A stretch of 32,308 nt of DNA, taken from an uncultured Acinetobacter sp. (GTDB lineage Bacteria > Pseudomonadota > Gammaproteobacteria > Pseudomonadales > Moraxellaceae). Every line of letters starts with the position of its first letter. Position 1 is the stretch's first letter. Shown here in pieces: positions 8,275 to 16,505 of the stretch. The stretch lies in contig CANQWW010000011.1 of NCBI GenBank assembly GCA_947627655.1, positions 1-32,308 on the forward strand, in the 5' to 3' direction. The notes beneath the pieces were generated by a model. That model ran no database searches. It worked only from the letters and a program-made list of their open reading frames with translations, and had not been told where the DNA came from. The translations under genes were made by a program, and so were the position numbers.

Positions 8275-9870
8275 TTAAACTACAAAGAATCCATGGGTAC
8301 CATCTTTCTTCAGCTGATCGACCAGCCCGTACTCCCAGTCCAAATACGCCTGCATCGCCTCGAAAGAATTATCTGTGCCCTCATAAGGACGTTTATAACG
8401 GTCGATCTGTAGAGACAAAGTTTGAACATCTTCAATGGTGAGTTCAAAGCCTGTATTTTTCCAGCCGGTATTACCGCCTTCTAGGATATAAAGTTCCTGA
8501 CCTTGTGCCAGATAAGGCTCAATGTCTTCAGCTGTAAATGTTGCCAATATGGCTGCGCCACAGGTCAGTACAATCACATCCTTGGCCTGAAATTCAGCTT
8601 GCTGAATCAGTTCAATAGCATCCGCTTTGAGTAGCCATGCTGCGCCAGGCACATGTCCTTTCTTGTACTGAGCAAATGGCAGTACATCCCAAATGGCGAT
8701 ATCTTTTTGCTGTTTGAGTTCAACTAATGCATCAGGTGAAATCACTGGAATTTCCTTAGCTGGCGGTACTCGCGGCTTCCAAACACCTTGTTCAGTCAGT
8801 ACTGCTTTAAAATCAGTTTCCAGTACATAGACTTCCCAATTCATTTGGCCTAACCATGACGCAGTCATATAAGCGCGCACTAATTGATCATCCACCAGTA
8901 CGATACGCGCACCACGAACAGCAGCATTATGATCGGTTTCCTGAACTAACTGACCACCAGCTACCCAGCGTGAACCTGGTAAATGCCCCTTAATATATTC
9001 ATCGTCATCGCGTACATCAAATACATAGGTCGTACGCGTTTGATCAGCCTTAAACTGATTTAACTGTTCTAGCGAAATGGTTTGTACTTTGGCTTTTGCC
9101 GCAAGTTGTTTGGAATTTTCCAGTAGTTCAGGTTTTAAAGCAGTTTGTGTATTTTTAAAAGATCGGTTTTGACCTTGCTCTAATGATTGTCCTGCCAAAG
9201 TCCAACCAATAGTTCCATTACGTAAGGCATAAACAGGATGTGGAATCTGTGCATTAACCAAAGATTGCGTCCCGATAATGCTACGGGTACGTCCGGCACA
9301 GTTGACGATAATCGTGGTATTTTCATCTTTCACCAAAGACGGCGCACGCAACACCAGTTCAGCACCCGGTACGCTTTGTCCAGTTGGAATACTCATCGTA
9401 TTATATTCATCAAAACGGCGAGCATCCAGAATCACGATATTTTCATTAGCATCAATCTTGGCTTGCACTTCTTCAGCACTTAGCGATGGCGTATGTTTAA
9501 AATGCTCGACCCATTCACCAAATGCTTTGGTTGCAGAATTTACATCAATAAATAGCTCACCACCATCACATTGCCAGGCATCTGCCCCACCTTTCAGAAG
9601 ATAAACCTGACTATAGCCATAGCGTGTCAGTTTTTCATAGGCACGTCCTACCCGGCCATCGCCATCATCATAGATCACGATTGTGGTTTCCAAACGCGGG
9701 ATACGATTCAAAATTTCGACTTCCAGTCGAGATAAAGAAATATTGGTGGCAAATAAAGGATGAGCTTGGGCATAGATATGTTCTTCACGTAGATCGACAA
9801 TGGCGATTTCTTCGCGCGCAAGTAGTTTTGCTCGAATCTGAGCATAATTCAGTTCTGGAATCTGGGACAT
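8275..9870 (-). CDS. Four-domain rhodanese-type sulfurtransferase
   Basis: Moves sulfane sulfur between thiols via a cysteine persulfide, if active. Of 531 residues, four rhodanese-like domains can be read: about 8-110, 128-230, 265-365 and 375-480. Domain 2 has VILDARRFDEY and an active-site cysteine in VNCAGRTRS (C191). Domain 4 has AIWDVLPFAQYKKGHVPGA and LTCGAA (C437). Domains 1 (IYDDGDGRVGRA) and 3 (LVDDQLVRA) have Asp where the cysteine would be and should be inactive or structural. The start is ATG with a partial AAGAGATC site. Directly upstream is a sulfonate-type binding lipoprotein, suggesting a link to sulfur supply. The gene is bracketed by 20-bp direct repeats. The precise substrate is unknown. 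Confidence 0.9.
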   Translation of the reverse strand: MSQIPELNYAQIRAKLLAREEIAIVDLREEHIYAQAHPLFATNISLSRLEVEILNRIPRLETTIVIYDDGDGRVGRAYEKLTRYGYSQVYLLKGGADAWQCDGGELFIDVNSATKAFGEWVEHFKHTPSLSAEEVQAKIDANENIVILDARRFDEYNTMSIPTGQSVPGAELVLRAPSLVKDENTTIIVNCAGRTRSIIGTQSLVNAQIPHPVYALRNGTIGWTLAGQSLEQGQNRSFKNTQTALKPELLENSKQLAAKAKVQTISLEQLNQFKADQTRTTYVFDVRDDDEYIKGHLPGSRWVAGGQLVQETDHNAAVRGARIVLVDDQLVRAYMTASWLGQMNWEVYVLETDFKAVLTEQGVWKPRVPPAKEIPVISPDALVELKQQKDIAIWDVLPFAQYKKGHVPGAAWLLKADAIELIQQAEFQAKDVIVLTCGAAILATFTAEDIEPYLAQGQELYILEGGNTGWKNTGFELTIEDVQTLSLQIDRYKRPYEGTDNSFEAMQAYLDWEYGLVDQLKKDGTHGFFVV

Positions 9871-9881
9871 GGAAGATCTCT

Positions 9882-9901
9882 TAGGTTTGCTTAGGCTATT
9901 T
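9882..9901 (-). repeat. 20-bp direct repeat, copy 2 (upstream of the rhodanese)
   Basis: An exact second copy of TAGGTTTGCTTAGGCTATTT, 1675 bases from copy 1. It lies between the terminator of the binding-protein gene and the rhodanese start, 11 bases from the ATG, so it may also be part of the rhodanese leader. Confidence 0.9.
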
Positions 9902-9912
9902 TTTGAAACAGG

Positions 9913-9940
9913 AAAAGCCCCGATGAGTATCGAGGCTTTT
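9913..9940 (-). terminator. Intrinsic terminator of the substrate-binding lipoprotein gene
   Basis: AAAAGCCCCGAT pairs with ATCGAGGCTTTT (one mismatch) around GAGT, five bases after the stop of the gene at 9945. It would separate that gene from the rhodanese unless read through. Confidence 0.8.
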
Positions 9941-9944
9941 AATA

Positions 9945-10931
9945 TTATTGAGCGTTATAGATATCTGATGTTTTGGCATCAATCGTGTTTGGAATCAACT
10001 TTTCATTAAAGAATGCATCTGAAATTTTTTGCTGTTCCGGTATATCATCAATAGATACGGATTGCACGTTATAGCTTCGATTCGCATTGGCTTTCAATAC
10101 CACTTCTTGCGGCAAGTTACCCCATAATGGCGCCAGGATTTTTGCTGCTTCATCTGGATTAGCTTTTACCCAAGCTGCTTTTTCTTTTAAGGTCTCAATC
10201 ACATCATTCAAGATCGCAGGATTTTCCTGAGCAAAGTTATGACCAGTTAAGTAGTAACGTGTATAACTGGCCAGACCATCACCTGATGCCAGAACTTTGG
10301 CATGTTGCACTACAGTACCACTGGATACATACGGTTCCCAAGTCACCCAGGCATCTACACCGCCATGCTCAAATGCTGCACGACCATCAGCCGGGCTGAG
10401 CCATGCCGGAGTAATATCTGAGAAACTTAAACCTGCCTGATTGAGCGCTGCAATTAACAAGTAATGACTACCCGCAGCCTTGGTTACTGCAATCTTTTTG
10501 CCTTTCAGATCAGCAATCGTTTTGATGCTGGAATGTTGTGGAATCAAAATCGCCTGTGCATTTGGAGATGCAGTTTCTTTGGCATAATAAGTCAAATTGG
10601 CTTTAACAGCTTGAGCAAATACAGGAACCGTATCTGCCACATCCGCAGTCACATCGATACTACCTACATTCAATGCTTCTGCTAAAGGCTGACCACTGGT
10701 AAATTCATGCCAGCTGACTTTGACATTTTTTTCAGCCAGTTTCTTTTCCAATTCCCCGGTTTCTTTCAACAAGGTCATGAGTGTAGAGGATCGCTGGTAA
10801 CCAATACGGACTGTATCTGCCTGATAAGCAGTTTCTTCGACTTTTTCTTGTGGTGCTTCTGCCTTATTACATGCAGTCAAAAACACACTGAAAATAAGTG
10901 TGAAAATGAATAATAACCTGGATTGAACCAT
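9945..10931 (-). CDS. Sulfonate/taurine-type ABC transporter substrate-binding lipoprotein (SsuA-like)
   Basis: Captures a small organic solute, probably an aliphatic sulfonate or sulfate ester, outside the inner membrane. Of 328 residues, a lipoprotein signal ends in the lipobox FLTAC with the acylated Cys at 21. The mature part has the NMT1/SsuA fold signature: VRIGYQRSSTLMTLLKETGELEKKL, ALNVGSIDVTADVADTVPVFAQA, and DLKGKKIAVTKAAGSHYLLIAAL. VDAWVTWEPYVSSG is typical of the sulfonate branch. No permease or ATPase gene is adjacent, so the partner transporter must be encoded elsewhere. The downstream gene is a rhodanese, which agrees with a sulfur role. The exact ligand is inferred. Upstream, 10932-11145 is AT-rich and must contain its promoter; I see no other feature there. 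Confidence 0.88.
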   Translation of the reverse strand: MVQSRLLFIFTLIFSVFLTACNKAEAPQEKVEETAYQADTVRIGYQRSSTLMTLLKETGELEKKLAEKNVKVSWHEFTSGQPLAEALNVGSIDVTADVADTVPVFAQAVKANLTYYAKETASPNAQAILIPQHSSIKTIADLKGKKIAVTKAAGSHYLLIAALNQAGLSFSDITPAWLSPADGRAAFEHGGVDAWVTWEPYVSSGTVVQHAKVLASGDGLASYTRYYLTGHNFAQENPAILNDVIETLKEKAAWVKANPDEAAKILAPLWGNLPQEVVLKANANRSYNVQSVSIDDIPEQQKISDAFFNEKLIPNTIDAKTSDIYNAQ

Positions 10932-11145
10932 CGTAATCTACTCTATGTGCTGGAAAATACAGCTTCTAGACTTATAGTTAAAAAGACTAAGAAACGATTA
11001 ATTTTTCCGCATTTTAGATAAGCAAATCAGGAATTAAAAATAATCAATTTTCATAAGTGCAGCAGAAATTATTCAAACTCATTTTTATATAAATTTATGA
11101 TTTAAATATTATTTTTAAGAAATTATATATTAAATGATTCTTCTC

Positions 11146-11826
11146 TTAATTCGAACTAATCCACCATGGCATTATTGTATTTTTCAAAATTTTGCGATGA
11201 CTTGAATAAGCTGGATCATGCTTCGCGACTTCCGCCCAAAAACGTGGACTATGGTCAAAATGACGAGTATGCGCCAATTCATGCACACAGAGATACCGTA
11301 CAATATTTTCGGGAAAAAGCACCAAGGCGCTGTTGAGCATGATGTCATGTTTAGCCGAGCAACTGCCCCATCTTGTTTTGGGCTGGCGGATATTACAGAG
11401 ATTAAATGGGAGCTGGATGTCCTGACTGATGTTAGCTAGATAAAGAGGTAATTGATCTTTTGCATAAGCAAGCACAAAGGCTTTTAAATAATTTTCCGGA
11501 TGACGGTCACTAATGCAAAGTTGATGGTTATGCTCATCAAGAACAAAAGATTTTTTTTGCGTTTGATAAATAATCATTAAGGGGTGTTCTAAGTTAAATA
11601 ATTTGACTTCTGTTGGCAGGCTTCGATCCTGTAGCCCTGTTTTTTCCTGCTGTTTCTGCCATGTTTCAATCATCCATTGTTCGGATTGTTTTAAGAAATC
11701 CTGTACTTGGTGCTGAGTACAAAACTGCGGCACAGTTAATTTAATTTGCGTCGGCTCGACACGCAGCCTTAAGCGTGTGGCACGTAATTTTCGGGTGATT
11801 TGGATTTCTGGAAGGTTTGGGGTCAT
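11146..11826 (-). CDS. YgjP-like M48-type zinc metallopeptidase (DUF45)
   Basis: A protein of 226 residues. The C-terminal half carries the DUF45/YgjP signature: RWGSC at 152-156, the zinc motif HELAH at 182-186 and a third histidine in HFDHSPRFW (H192). The N-terminal half (about 1-110) has beta-rich LRVEPTQIKLTVP typical of the family. There is no signal peptide, so it acts in the cytoplasm; the substrates of the family are poorly known. It follows rpiA on the same strand, but a 96-base palindromic element lies between them, and no Shine-Dalgarno is visible before the ATG at 11826. It may depend on readthrough from rpiA. Confidence 0.88.
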   Translation of the reverse strand: MTPNLPEIQITRKLRATRLRLRVEPTQIKLTVPQFCTQHQVQDFLKQSEQWMIETWQKQQEKTGLQDRSLPTEVKLFNLEHPLMIIYQTQKKSFVLDEHNHQLCISDRHPENYLKAFVLAYAKDQLPLYLANISQDIQLPFNLCNIRQPKTRWGSCSAKHDIMLNSALVLFPENIVRYLCVHELAHTRHFDHSPRFWAEVAKHDPAYSSHRKILKNTIMPWWISSN

Positions 11827-11846
11827 GGCTATTATTTTATAATTTA

Positions 11847-11942
11847 AATCCTCCCTAACCCTCCTTTTACAAAGGAGGGAAAATCACCTAAATATATTCA
11901 GGTGAAAAGTCCCCCTTTATCAAAGGGGGATTTAGGGGGATT
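11847..11942. repeat. Cloverleaf-like palindromic repeat element (96 bp)
   Basis: The element runs from AATCCTCCCTAACCCTCC to GGGGGATTTAGGGGGATT and is an imperfect inverted repeat of itself. Each half is also a hairpin: CCCTCCTTT/AAAGGAGGG and CCCCCTTT/AAAGGGGG. A third small stem, CACCT/AGGTG, sits in the middle. Such nested palindromes look like dispersed non-coding repeats (REP or MITE type). No convincing target duplication is seen. It starts 13 bases after the rpiA stop and ends 20 bases before the ygjP-like start, so the RNA would fold into three stems in the leader of that gene. Confidence 0.8.
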
Positions 11943-11955
11943 CTAATAGAATAGA

Positions 11956-12627
11956 TTAAACCGCAGTACGCTCTTCAATCCCGTTATCTGTGGCTACAAC
12001 AGCAATATCAGCTTTGTTAATTGCAAATATACCGTTACATACTACACCTGGAATATCGTTGATGGTTTTTTCCAGTTCAAGTGCATTCAGAATATTCAGG
12101 TTATGAACATCTAAAATCACGTTACCGTTGTCAGTCACCACGCCTTCACGGTAAGCAGGATCGCCACCCAGCGCAACCAGTTTACGTGCTACCGCAGAAC
12201 GTGCCATTGGAATCACTTCTACAGGTAACGGAAAATCACGGCCCAACTGCTCTACCCATTTCGAGTCATCTACGATACATACAAATTTCTTGGCAATTGA
12301 AGCCACGATTTTTTCACGAGTCAGCGCAGCGCCACCGCCTTTGATCATATGCATATGACGGTCAATTTCATCTGCACCATCGACATAGGCATCTAAACCG
12401 CCTACGCTGTTCATATCCACCACTTCGATACCCAGTTTTTTCAGACGCTGTGCCGTCGCTTCAGAACTTGCCACAGCAGCTTCCAATTGAAGCTCAGGTA
12501 AAAGTTCGATTAAGAAGTTTACCGTACTCCCTGTACCAACGCCTAAAATGCCCCCTTTTGGCAAGTGTTTTAAAGCCGCTTTGGCTGCAGCTTGCTTTTT
12601 CTCATCTTGGGTTGCATATAGACTCAT
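11956..12627 (-). CDS. rpiA: Ribose-5-phosphate isomerase A
   Basis: Interconverts ribose 5-phosphate and ribulose 5-phosphate in the pentose phosphate pathway. Its 223 residues are close to the E. coli 219. Visible are the phosphate loop VGTGSTV (30-36), the DGADEID motif (83-89) and [12 protein letters not shown] (96-107) with the catalytic residues. The ATG at 12627 is preferred over a TTG at 12639 because it matches the family N-terminus and GAGTGAT precedes it. It is divergent from ilvA, a common pairing in gammaproteobacteria; both promoters must share 12628-12731. Confidence 0.97.
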   Translation of the reverse strand: MSLYATQDEKKQAAAKAALKHLPKGGILGVGTGSTVNFLIELLPELQLEAAVASSEATAQRLKKLGIEVVDMNSVGGLDAYVDGADEIDRHMHMIKGGGAALTREKIVASIAKKFVCIVDDSKWVEQLGRDFPLPVEVIPMARSAVARKLVALGGDPAYREGVVTDNGNVILDVHNLNILNALELEKTINDIPGVVCNGIFAINKADIAVVATDNGIEERTAV

Positions 12628-12731
12628 GACATCACTCAACTATTTTAGACTTTTGCAGTATTTTTAAACCGCAAAGCCATGGGGTTTGTTACAATAAGCC
12701 CCTATTTTAAACTGTTAGATGGAAAATTAAT

Positions 12732-14270
12732 ATGCTGTCTCGTTTGGTTCGACAAATTTTACAAGCAACGGTTTATGATGTTGCAATCGAAACTCCACTC
12801 GAAGCAGCGCCACGAATTAGCGAACGACTTAAAAATAATATTCGCTTTAAACGTGAAGATTTACAACCGGTCTTTTCATTCAAACTACGCGGTGCTTATA
12901 ACCGTATTAGTCAATTACCGAAATCACAACTCGAACGTGGCGTGATCACCGCTTCAGCAGGCAACCATGCGCAAGGCGTGGCATTGTCAGGGAAAAAGCT
13001 CGGTATCCGCGCGATGATTGTGATGCCAAAAACCACACCTGATATTAAAGTTCAGGCAGTGAAACGTCTGGGCGGTGAAGTGGTATTGCATGGTGATTCT
13101 TTTGATGTTGCCAATAAATATGCGATCCAACGCGCCCAAGAAGATGGCATGACCTTTATTCCGCCTTATGACGATGAACTGGTCATGGCAGGTCAAGGTA
13201 CAATTGCCAATGAAATCCTACGTCAATGGCGCGATGTTGATTATGTATTTGTAGCAGTTGGCGGTGGCGGTCTCATCGCAGGTGTGGCCGCTTATTTAGG
13301 CGATGTTGCACCGCATGTAAAAGTTATTCCAGTTGAATATGACGAATCTGCATGTTTAAAAGCTGCATTAGCAGCCAATGAGCGTGTAGCGCTTCCATCG
13401 GTCGGTTTATTTGCCGACGGTACTGCGGTTGCGCAAATCGGCGCTAAACCATTTGATGTCATTCGTCTGCAAAAATCAGACAATTCAGGTCCAATCGTTG
13501 AACCAAATGTAGTTTTAGTCAATACCGATGAAATCTGTGCTGCCATTAAAGACACCTATGACGAATGCCGTAGTATTGTCGAACCATCAGGGGCCATGGC
13601 ACTGGCAGGTATTAAAAAATACGTTGAAGAACAGGGTATCGAAGGCAAAAATATTGTTTCGATTGTTTGCGGCGCCAACATGAACTTTGACCGTCTACGC
13701 TACATTGCAGAACGGACAGAATTGGGTGAACGTAAAGAAGCAATCTTTGCGGTCACCATTCCTGAAGAAAAAGGTGCATTCCTGAAATTCTGTCGTGCCC
13801 TGCAAGGCCGTAATATTACTGAATTTAATTACCGTGCCAGTCATGCAACTGCTGCTCAGGTCTTTGTGGGTATTAGTCTAAAAAGTGGTGAAAAAGAGCG
13901 TCAGGAAATTTTTGAGACGCTGAAATACCAATATGATGTCGATGATCTGTCTGATGATGAAGTGGCCAAATTGCATATTCGTTACTTGGTCGGTGGTCAT
14001 GCTGACATCGAAAATGAACGTCTGTTCCGGGTAGAATTCCCAGAACGTCCAGGCGCATTACTGACCTTCCTGGAGCGTCTCGGCCCAACCCATAACATTA
14101 CTCTGTTCCATTACCGTAACCATGGTGCAGCTGAAGGCCGTGTATTGGTGGGCCTTGAAGCAGAAGATGCGCAACAAAACCCGGATGGTCTGATTGAAAC
14201 GCTGGAAAGCATTACCTATCCATATCAGGAAGTCACCAACAACCTGGGCTATCAACGTTTTCTAAAATAA
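12732..14270 (+). CDS. ilvA: Threonine ammonia-lyase, biosynthetic
   Basis: Converts threonine to 2-oxobutanoate, the first step toward isoleucine, with pyridoxal phosphate. Its 512 residues match the long allosteric form. The PLP lysine is K51 in FSFKLRGAYN, the substrate loop SAGNHAQG is at about 75-82, and the phosphate-binding VGGGGLIAG follows at about 177-185. Two C-terminal ACT-like regulatory domains (about 335-420 and 430-510) begin at AIFAVTIPEEKGAFLKFC and LFRVEFPERPGALLTFL, the sites for isoleucine and valine control in this family. TGGAAA lies 9 bases before the ATG. A terminator follows the stop. Confidence 0.97.
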   Translation: MLSRLVRQILQATVYDVAIETPLEAAPRISERLKNNIRFKREDLQPVFSFKLRGAYNRISQLPKSQLERGVITASAGNHAQGVALSGKKLGIRAMIVMPKTTPDIKVQAVKRLGGEVVLHGDSFDVANKYAIQRAQEDGMTFIPPYDDELVMAGQGTIANEILRQWRDVDYVFVAVGGGGLIAGVAAYLGDVAPHVKVIPVEYDESACLKAALAANERVALPSVGLFADGTAVAQIGAKPFDVIRLQKSDNSGPIVEPNVVLVNTDEICAAIKDTYDECRSIVEPSGAMALAGIKKYVEEQGIEGKNIVSIVCGANMNFDRLRYIAERTELGERKEAIFAVTIPEEKGAFLKFCRALQGRNITEFNYRASHATAAQVFVGISLKSGEKERQEIFETLKYQYDVDDLSDDEVAKLHIRYLVGGHADIENERLFRVEFPERPGALLTFLERLGPTHNITLFHYRNHGAAEGRVLVGLEAEDAQQNPDGLIETLESITYPYQEVTNNLGYQRFLK

Positions 14271-14296
14271 TTGCTGAGTGATTTCTCACTTTTAAG

Positions 14297-14321
14297 AACC
14301 GTCTTTCGAGACGGTTTTTTA
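14297..14321 (+). terminator. Intrinsic terminator of ilvA
   Basis: AACCGTCT, loop TTCG, AGACGGTT, then a run of T. It lies 26 bases past the ilvA stop. Confidence 0.93.
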
Positions 14322-14454
14322 TTGCTTAAAAAATTATTGCGAGATTTAGAAAAAGTGATGAAATGCAAATGGCTGAAAACTGAATAAAACACTAAGATAG
14401 GCGCATGAATTAATTGAATGTGTAAATATAAGCACAAGGACGTCAGGAAAAATT

Positions 14455-15111
14455 ATGGCACTTTTTGCAGTCATTGGCCTGGGAAGTTTTGGCGCTACAG
14501 TCGCCACCCAGCTCATGTCATTGAATCATGATGTGATTGGTATCGATGCCAATAAAAAATATGTGGAAAATATTGCCGATCATATTACCCATGCTGTCAT
14601 TGCAGATGCCACTGATGAACATGTCCTGGATGAGCTAAATATTAACCGCTGTGAGGCGGTGGTGGTGGCCATTGGAGAAGACATTGAAGCCAGCATCTTA
14701 TGTGTGCTGCATTTGAAAAACTTGGGAATCAATAAAATCTGGGTCAAAGCCAAATCCAAGGCCCACCATATGATTTTAACCCATCTCGGTGTCAGCAAAA
14801 TTATTCACCCTGAGGAAGATATGGGTGTGCGGATTGCCCAGTCTCTCAGCTATCCGATGGTCAGCCGCTATATGGCACTGGAAGATGAGCATTTTATCGT
14901 CCGCATTGAGATTCATGCTGACCACAGTGGGACGCGTTTACATCAACTGATGGATCATGTCCCAGAAATTAAAACCATTCTGCACAAACGTGGTTCCGAG
15001 GTGCAATATAGCCTTGATCCTCACCTCATCCTCCAGGAGGGTGATATTTTGGTCATTGAAGGCCTGCTAGAACCTTTACGCCGTTTATCCAGACATTTTA
15101 AACAAGTATGA
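14455..15111 (+). CDS. ktrA: Potassium uptake regulatory subunit KtrA/TrkA family
   Basis: The cytoplasmic RCK ring protein that gates a KtrB-type channel in response to nucleotides. Its 218 residues comprise an RCK_N Rossmann domain with GLGSFG at 8-13 and the acidic residue VIGIDAN at the end of the second strand. An RCK_C domain (about 135-215) ends in LILQEGDILVIEGLLEPL. The single RCK unit makes it KtrA-like rather than the double-unit TrkA. AGGAAAA precedes the ATG. Its TGA overlaps the ATG of ktrB by four bases (ATGA), which implies translational coupling. Confidence 0.93.
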   Translation: MALFAVIGLGSFGATVATQLMSLNHDVIGIDANKKYVENIADHITHAVIADATDEHVLDELNINRCEAVVVAIGEDIEASILCVLHLKNLGINKIWVKAKSKAHHMILTHLGVSKIIHPEEDMGVRIAQSLSYPMVSRYMALEDEHFIVRIEIHADHSGTRLHQLMDHVPEIKTILHKRGSEVQYSLDPHLILQEGDILVIEGLLEPLRRLSRHFKQV

Positions 15112-16445
15112 AAATTAACTTGCCTCAAAACAGGACCATTAACTTAAGTCCACCCAGTATCATTGCCTTGGGTTTTTTAGGCCTGATTCTGATCGGCTCA
15201 CTCTTACTGATGTTACCGATCGCTCACCATCAGGAAGTGCACTGGCTAGAGGCCGTGTTTACAGCGACCTCTGCTGTAACCATCACCGGCTTATCGGTCG
15301 TCAACGTCGGCGAATCTTATACCGTATTTGGTAAAATCGTCATTATGCTATTACTGCAATGCGGTGGACTGGGTTTTATGACCTTTGCTATTCTGGCGGC
15401 CATGAGTCTGGCTCCGAAAATGGGGCTTAAACAACAAGTCATGGCGCAGGAAACGATTGGCCAAACTAGTCTAAAGAAAATCAGCTTTACCATTAAAGGC
15501 GTATTTCTCTATTCCCTGTTTTTTGAAGCCATTGGCACAGTGATACTCACCATTGCCTGGCTGCAGGACTATAATTTTAGTCAGGCTTTTTTCTATGCGG
15601 CCTTTTATAGTGTTTCTGCTTTTAATAATGGCGGTTTTTCCCTGTTTCCAAACAGCTTGATGAGTTTCTCCGGGCAATATTTTGTCACCTTTACCATCAG
15701 TATGCTGTATATCCTGGGTGGAATTGGCTTTTTAGTGCTGATGGATGTACGCAAACATATGCGCTGGAAAAAACTCAGTACCAACAGCAAGTTAATTCTG
15801 AGCACAATCGCTGGGCTGAACCTGTCAGCCTTTATCATCATTTGGATATTGGAAGCCAGCAATCCACAAACGTTAGGACTTATGAGTTTAGGCGATCAGG
15901 CGGTGAATGCCTGGTTCCAGGCGACTGTCCCCCGTTCTTCCGGCTTTCATAGTCTGCCTTTAGATCAGATGACCAATGCTTCCACACTGGTCACCATGTT
16001 TCTGATGTTTATTGGCGGTGGCTCATTGAGTACTGCGGGTGGAATCAAAGTGGGAACCTTTATTATTGTAGTCATCAGTGTAATCAGTTTTCTGCGTCGT
16101 GAAGATGAAATCCGCCTGTTCCGGCACTCGATTCCCGAAAAAACCACCTTTAAGGCCCTGGCTGTGGTCTGTATTACGGCATTGCTAATTATGGGTGGTT
16201 TTATGAGTCTGCTGATTCTGGAACCCGAGCAGGATTTTCTGGACCTGCTCTTTGAAACGGTATCTGCTGCTTGTACAGTTGGCCTGTCACGCGGTGTTAC
16301 CCCAGAATTGCAACCGGCCAGCCTGCTTATTTTAATGTTATTGATGTTTGCCGGGCGATTAGGACCTCTGACGCTCGCCTATTTTATTGCAACACCGAAA
16401 AAGAGCCGACTCAAACACCCACCTGCTGAAATTCAGGTGGGCTAA
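15108..16445 (+). CDS. ktrB: Potassium uptake channel subunit KtrB/TrkH family
   Basis: The inner-membrane K+ (often Na+-dependent) translocating subunit. Its 445 residues have the four membrane-pore-membrane repeats of the superfamily. The filter glycines are seen in TSAVTITGLSVV, SAFNNGGFSLF, PRSSGFHSL and SAACTVGLSRG. The gating-loop segment GGGSLSTAGGIKVGTF is also present. Its size fits KtrB (about 450) rather than TrkH (about 480). It is co-translated with ktrA. A bidirectional terminator follows and separates it from the convergent pldA. Confidence 0.94.
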   Translation: MKINLPQNRTINLSPPSIIALGFLGLILIGSLLLMLPIAHHQEVHWLEAVFTATSAVTITGLSVVNVGESYTVFGKIVIMLLLQCGGLGFMTFAILAAMSLAPKMGLKQQVMAQETIGQTSLKKISFTIKGVFLYSLFFEAIGTVILTIAWLQDYNFSQAFFYAAFYSVSAFNNGGFSLFPNSLMSFSGQYFVTFTISMLYILGGIGFLVLMDVRKHMRWKKLSTNSKLILSTIAGLNLSAFIIIWILEASNPQTLGLMSLGDQAVNAWFQATVPRSSGFHSLPLDQMTNASTLVTMFLMFIGGGSLSTAGGIKVGTFIIVVISVISFLRREDEIRLFRHSIPEKTTFKALAVVCITALLIMGGFMSLLILEPEQDFLDLLFETVSAACTVGLSRGVTPELQPASLLILMLLMFAGRLGPLTLAYFIATPKKSRLKHPPAEIQVG

Positions 16446-16456
16446 AAAGGTACATG

Positions 16457-16486
16457 AAAAAAATCCACGCAACGGCGTGGATTTTT
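16457..16486. terminator. Bidirectional terminator between ktrB and pldA
   Basis: AAAAATCCACGC, loop AACG, GCGTGGATTTTT. A-tract and T-tract sit on both sides, serving ktrB on the plus strand and pldA on the minus strand. Confidence 0.92.
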
Positions 16487-16505
16487 CATTAGATGAGAAG
16501 TTTAG

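Noticed and set aside
9278..9604. Plus-strand ORF opposite the rhodanese
   Set aside because: Antisense shadow; no ribosome site and no recognisable motif.
9945..10931. Complete sulfonate ABC transporter operon
   Set aside because: Only the binding protein is present; no permease or ATPase gene is adjacent on either side.
11847..11942. CRISPR repeats or riboswitch
   Set aside because: No spacers or regular repeat spacing, and no known aptamer core; the structure is a nested palindrome.
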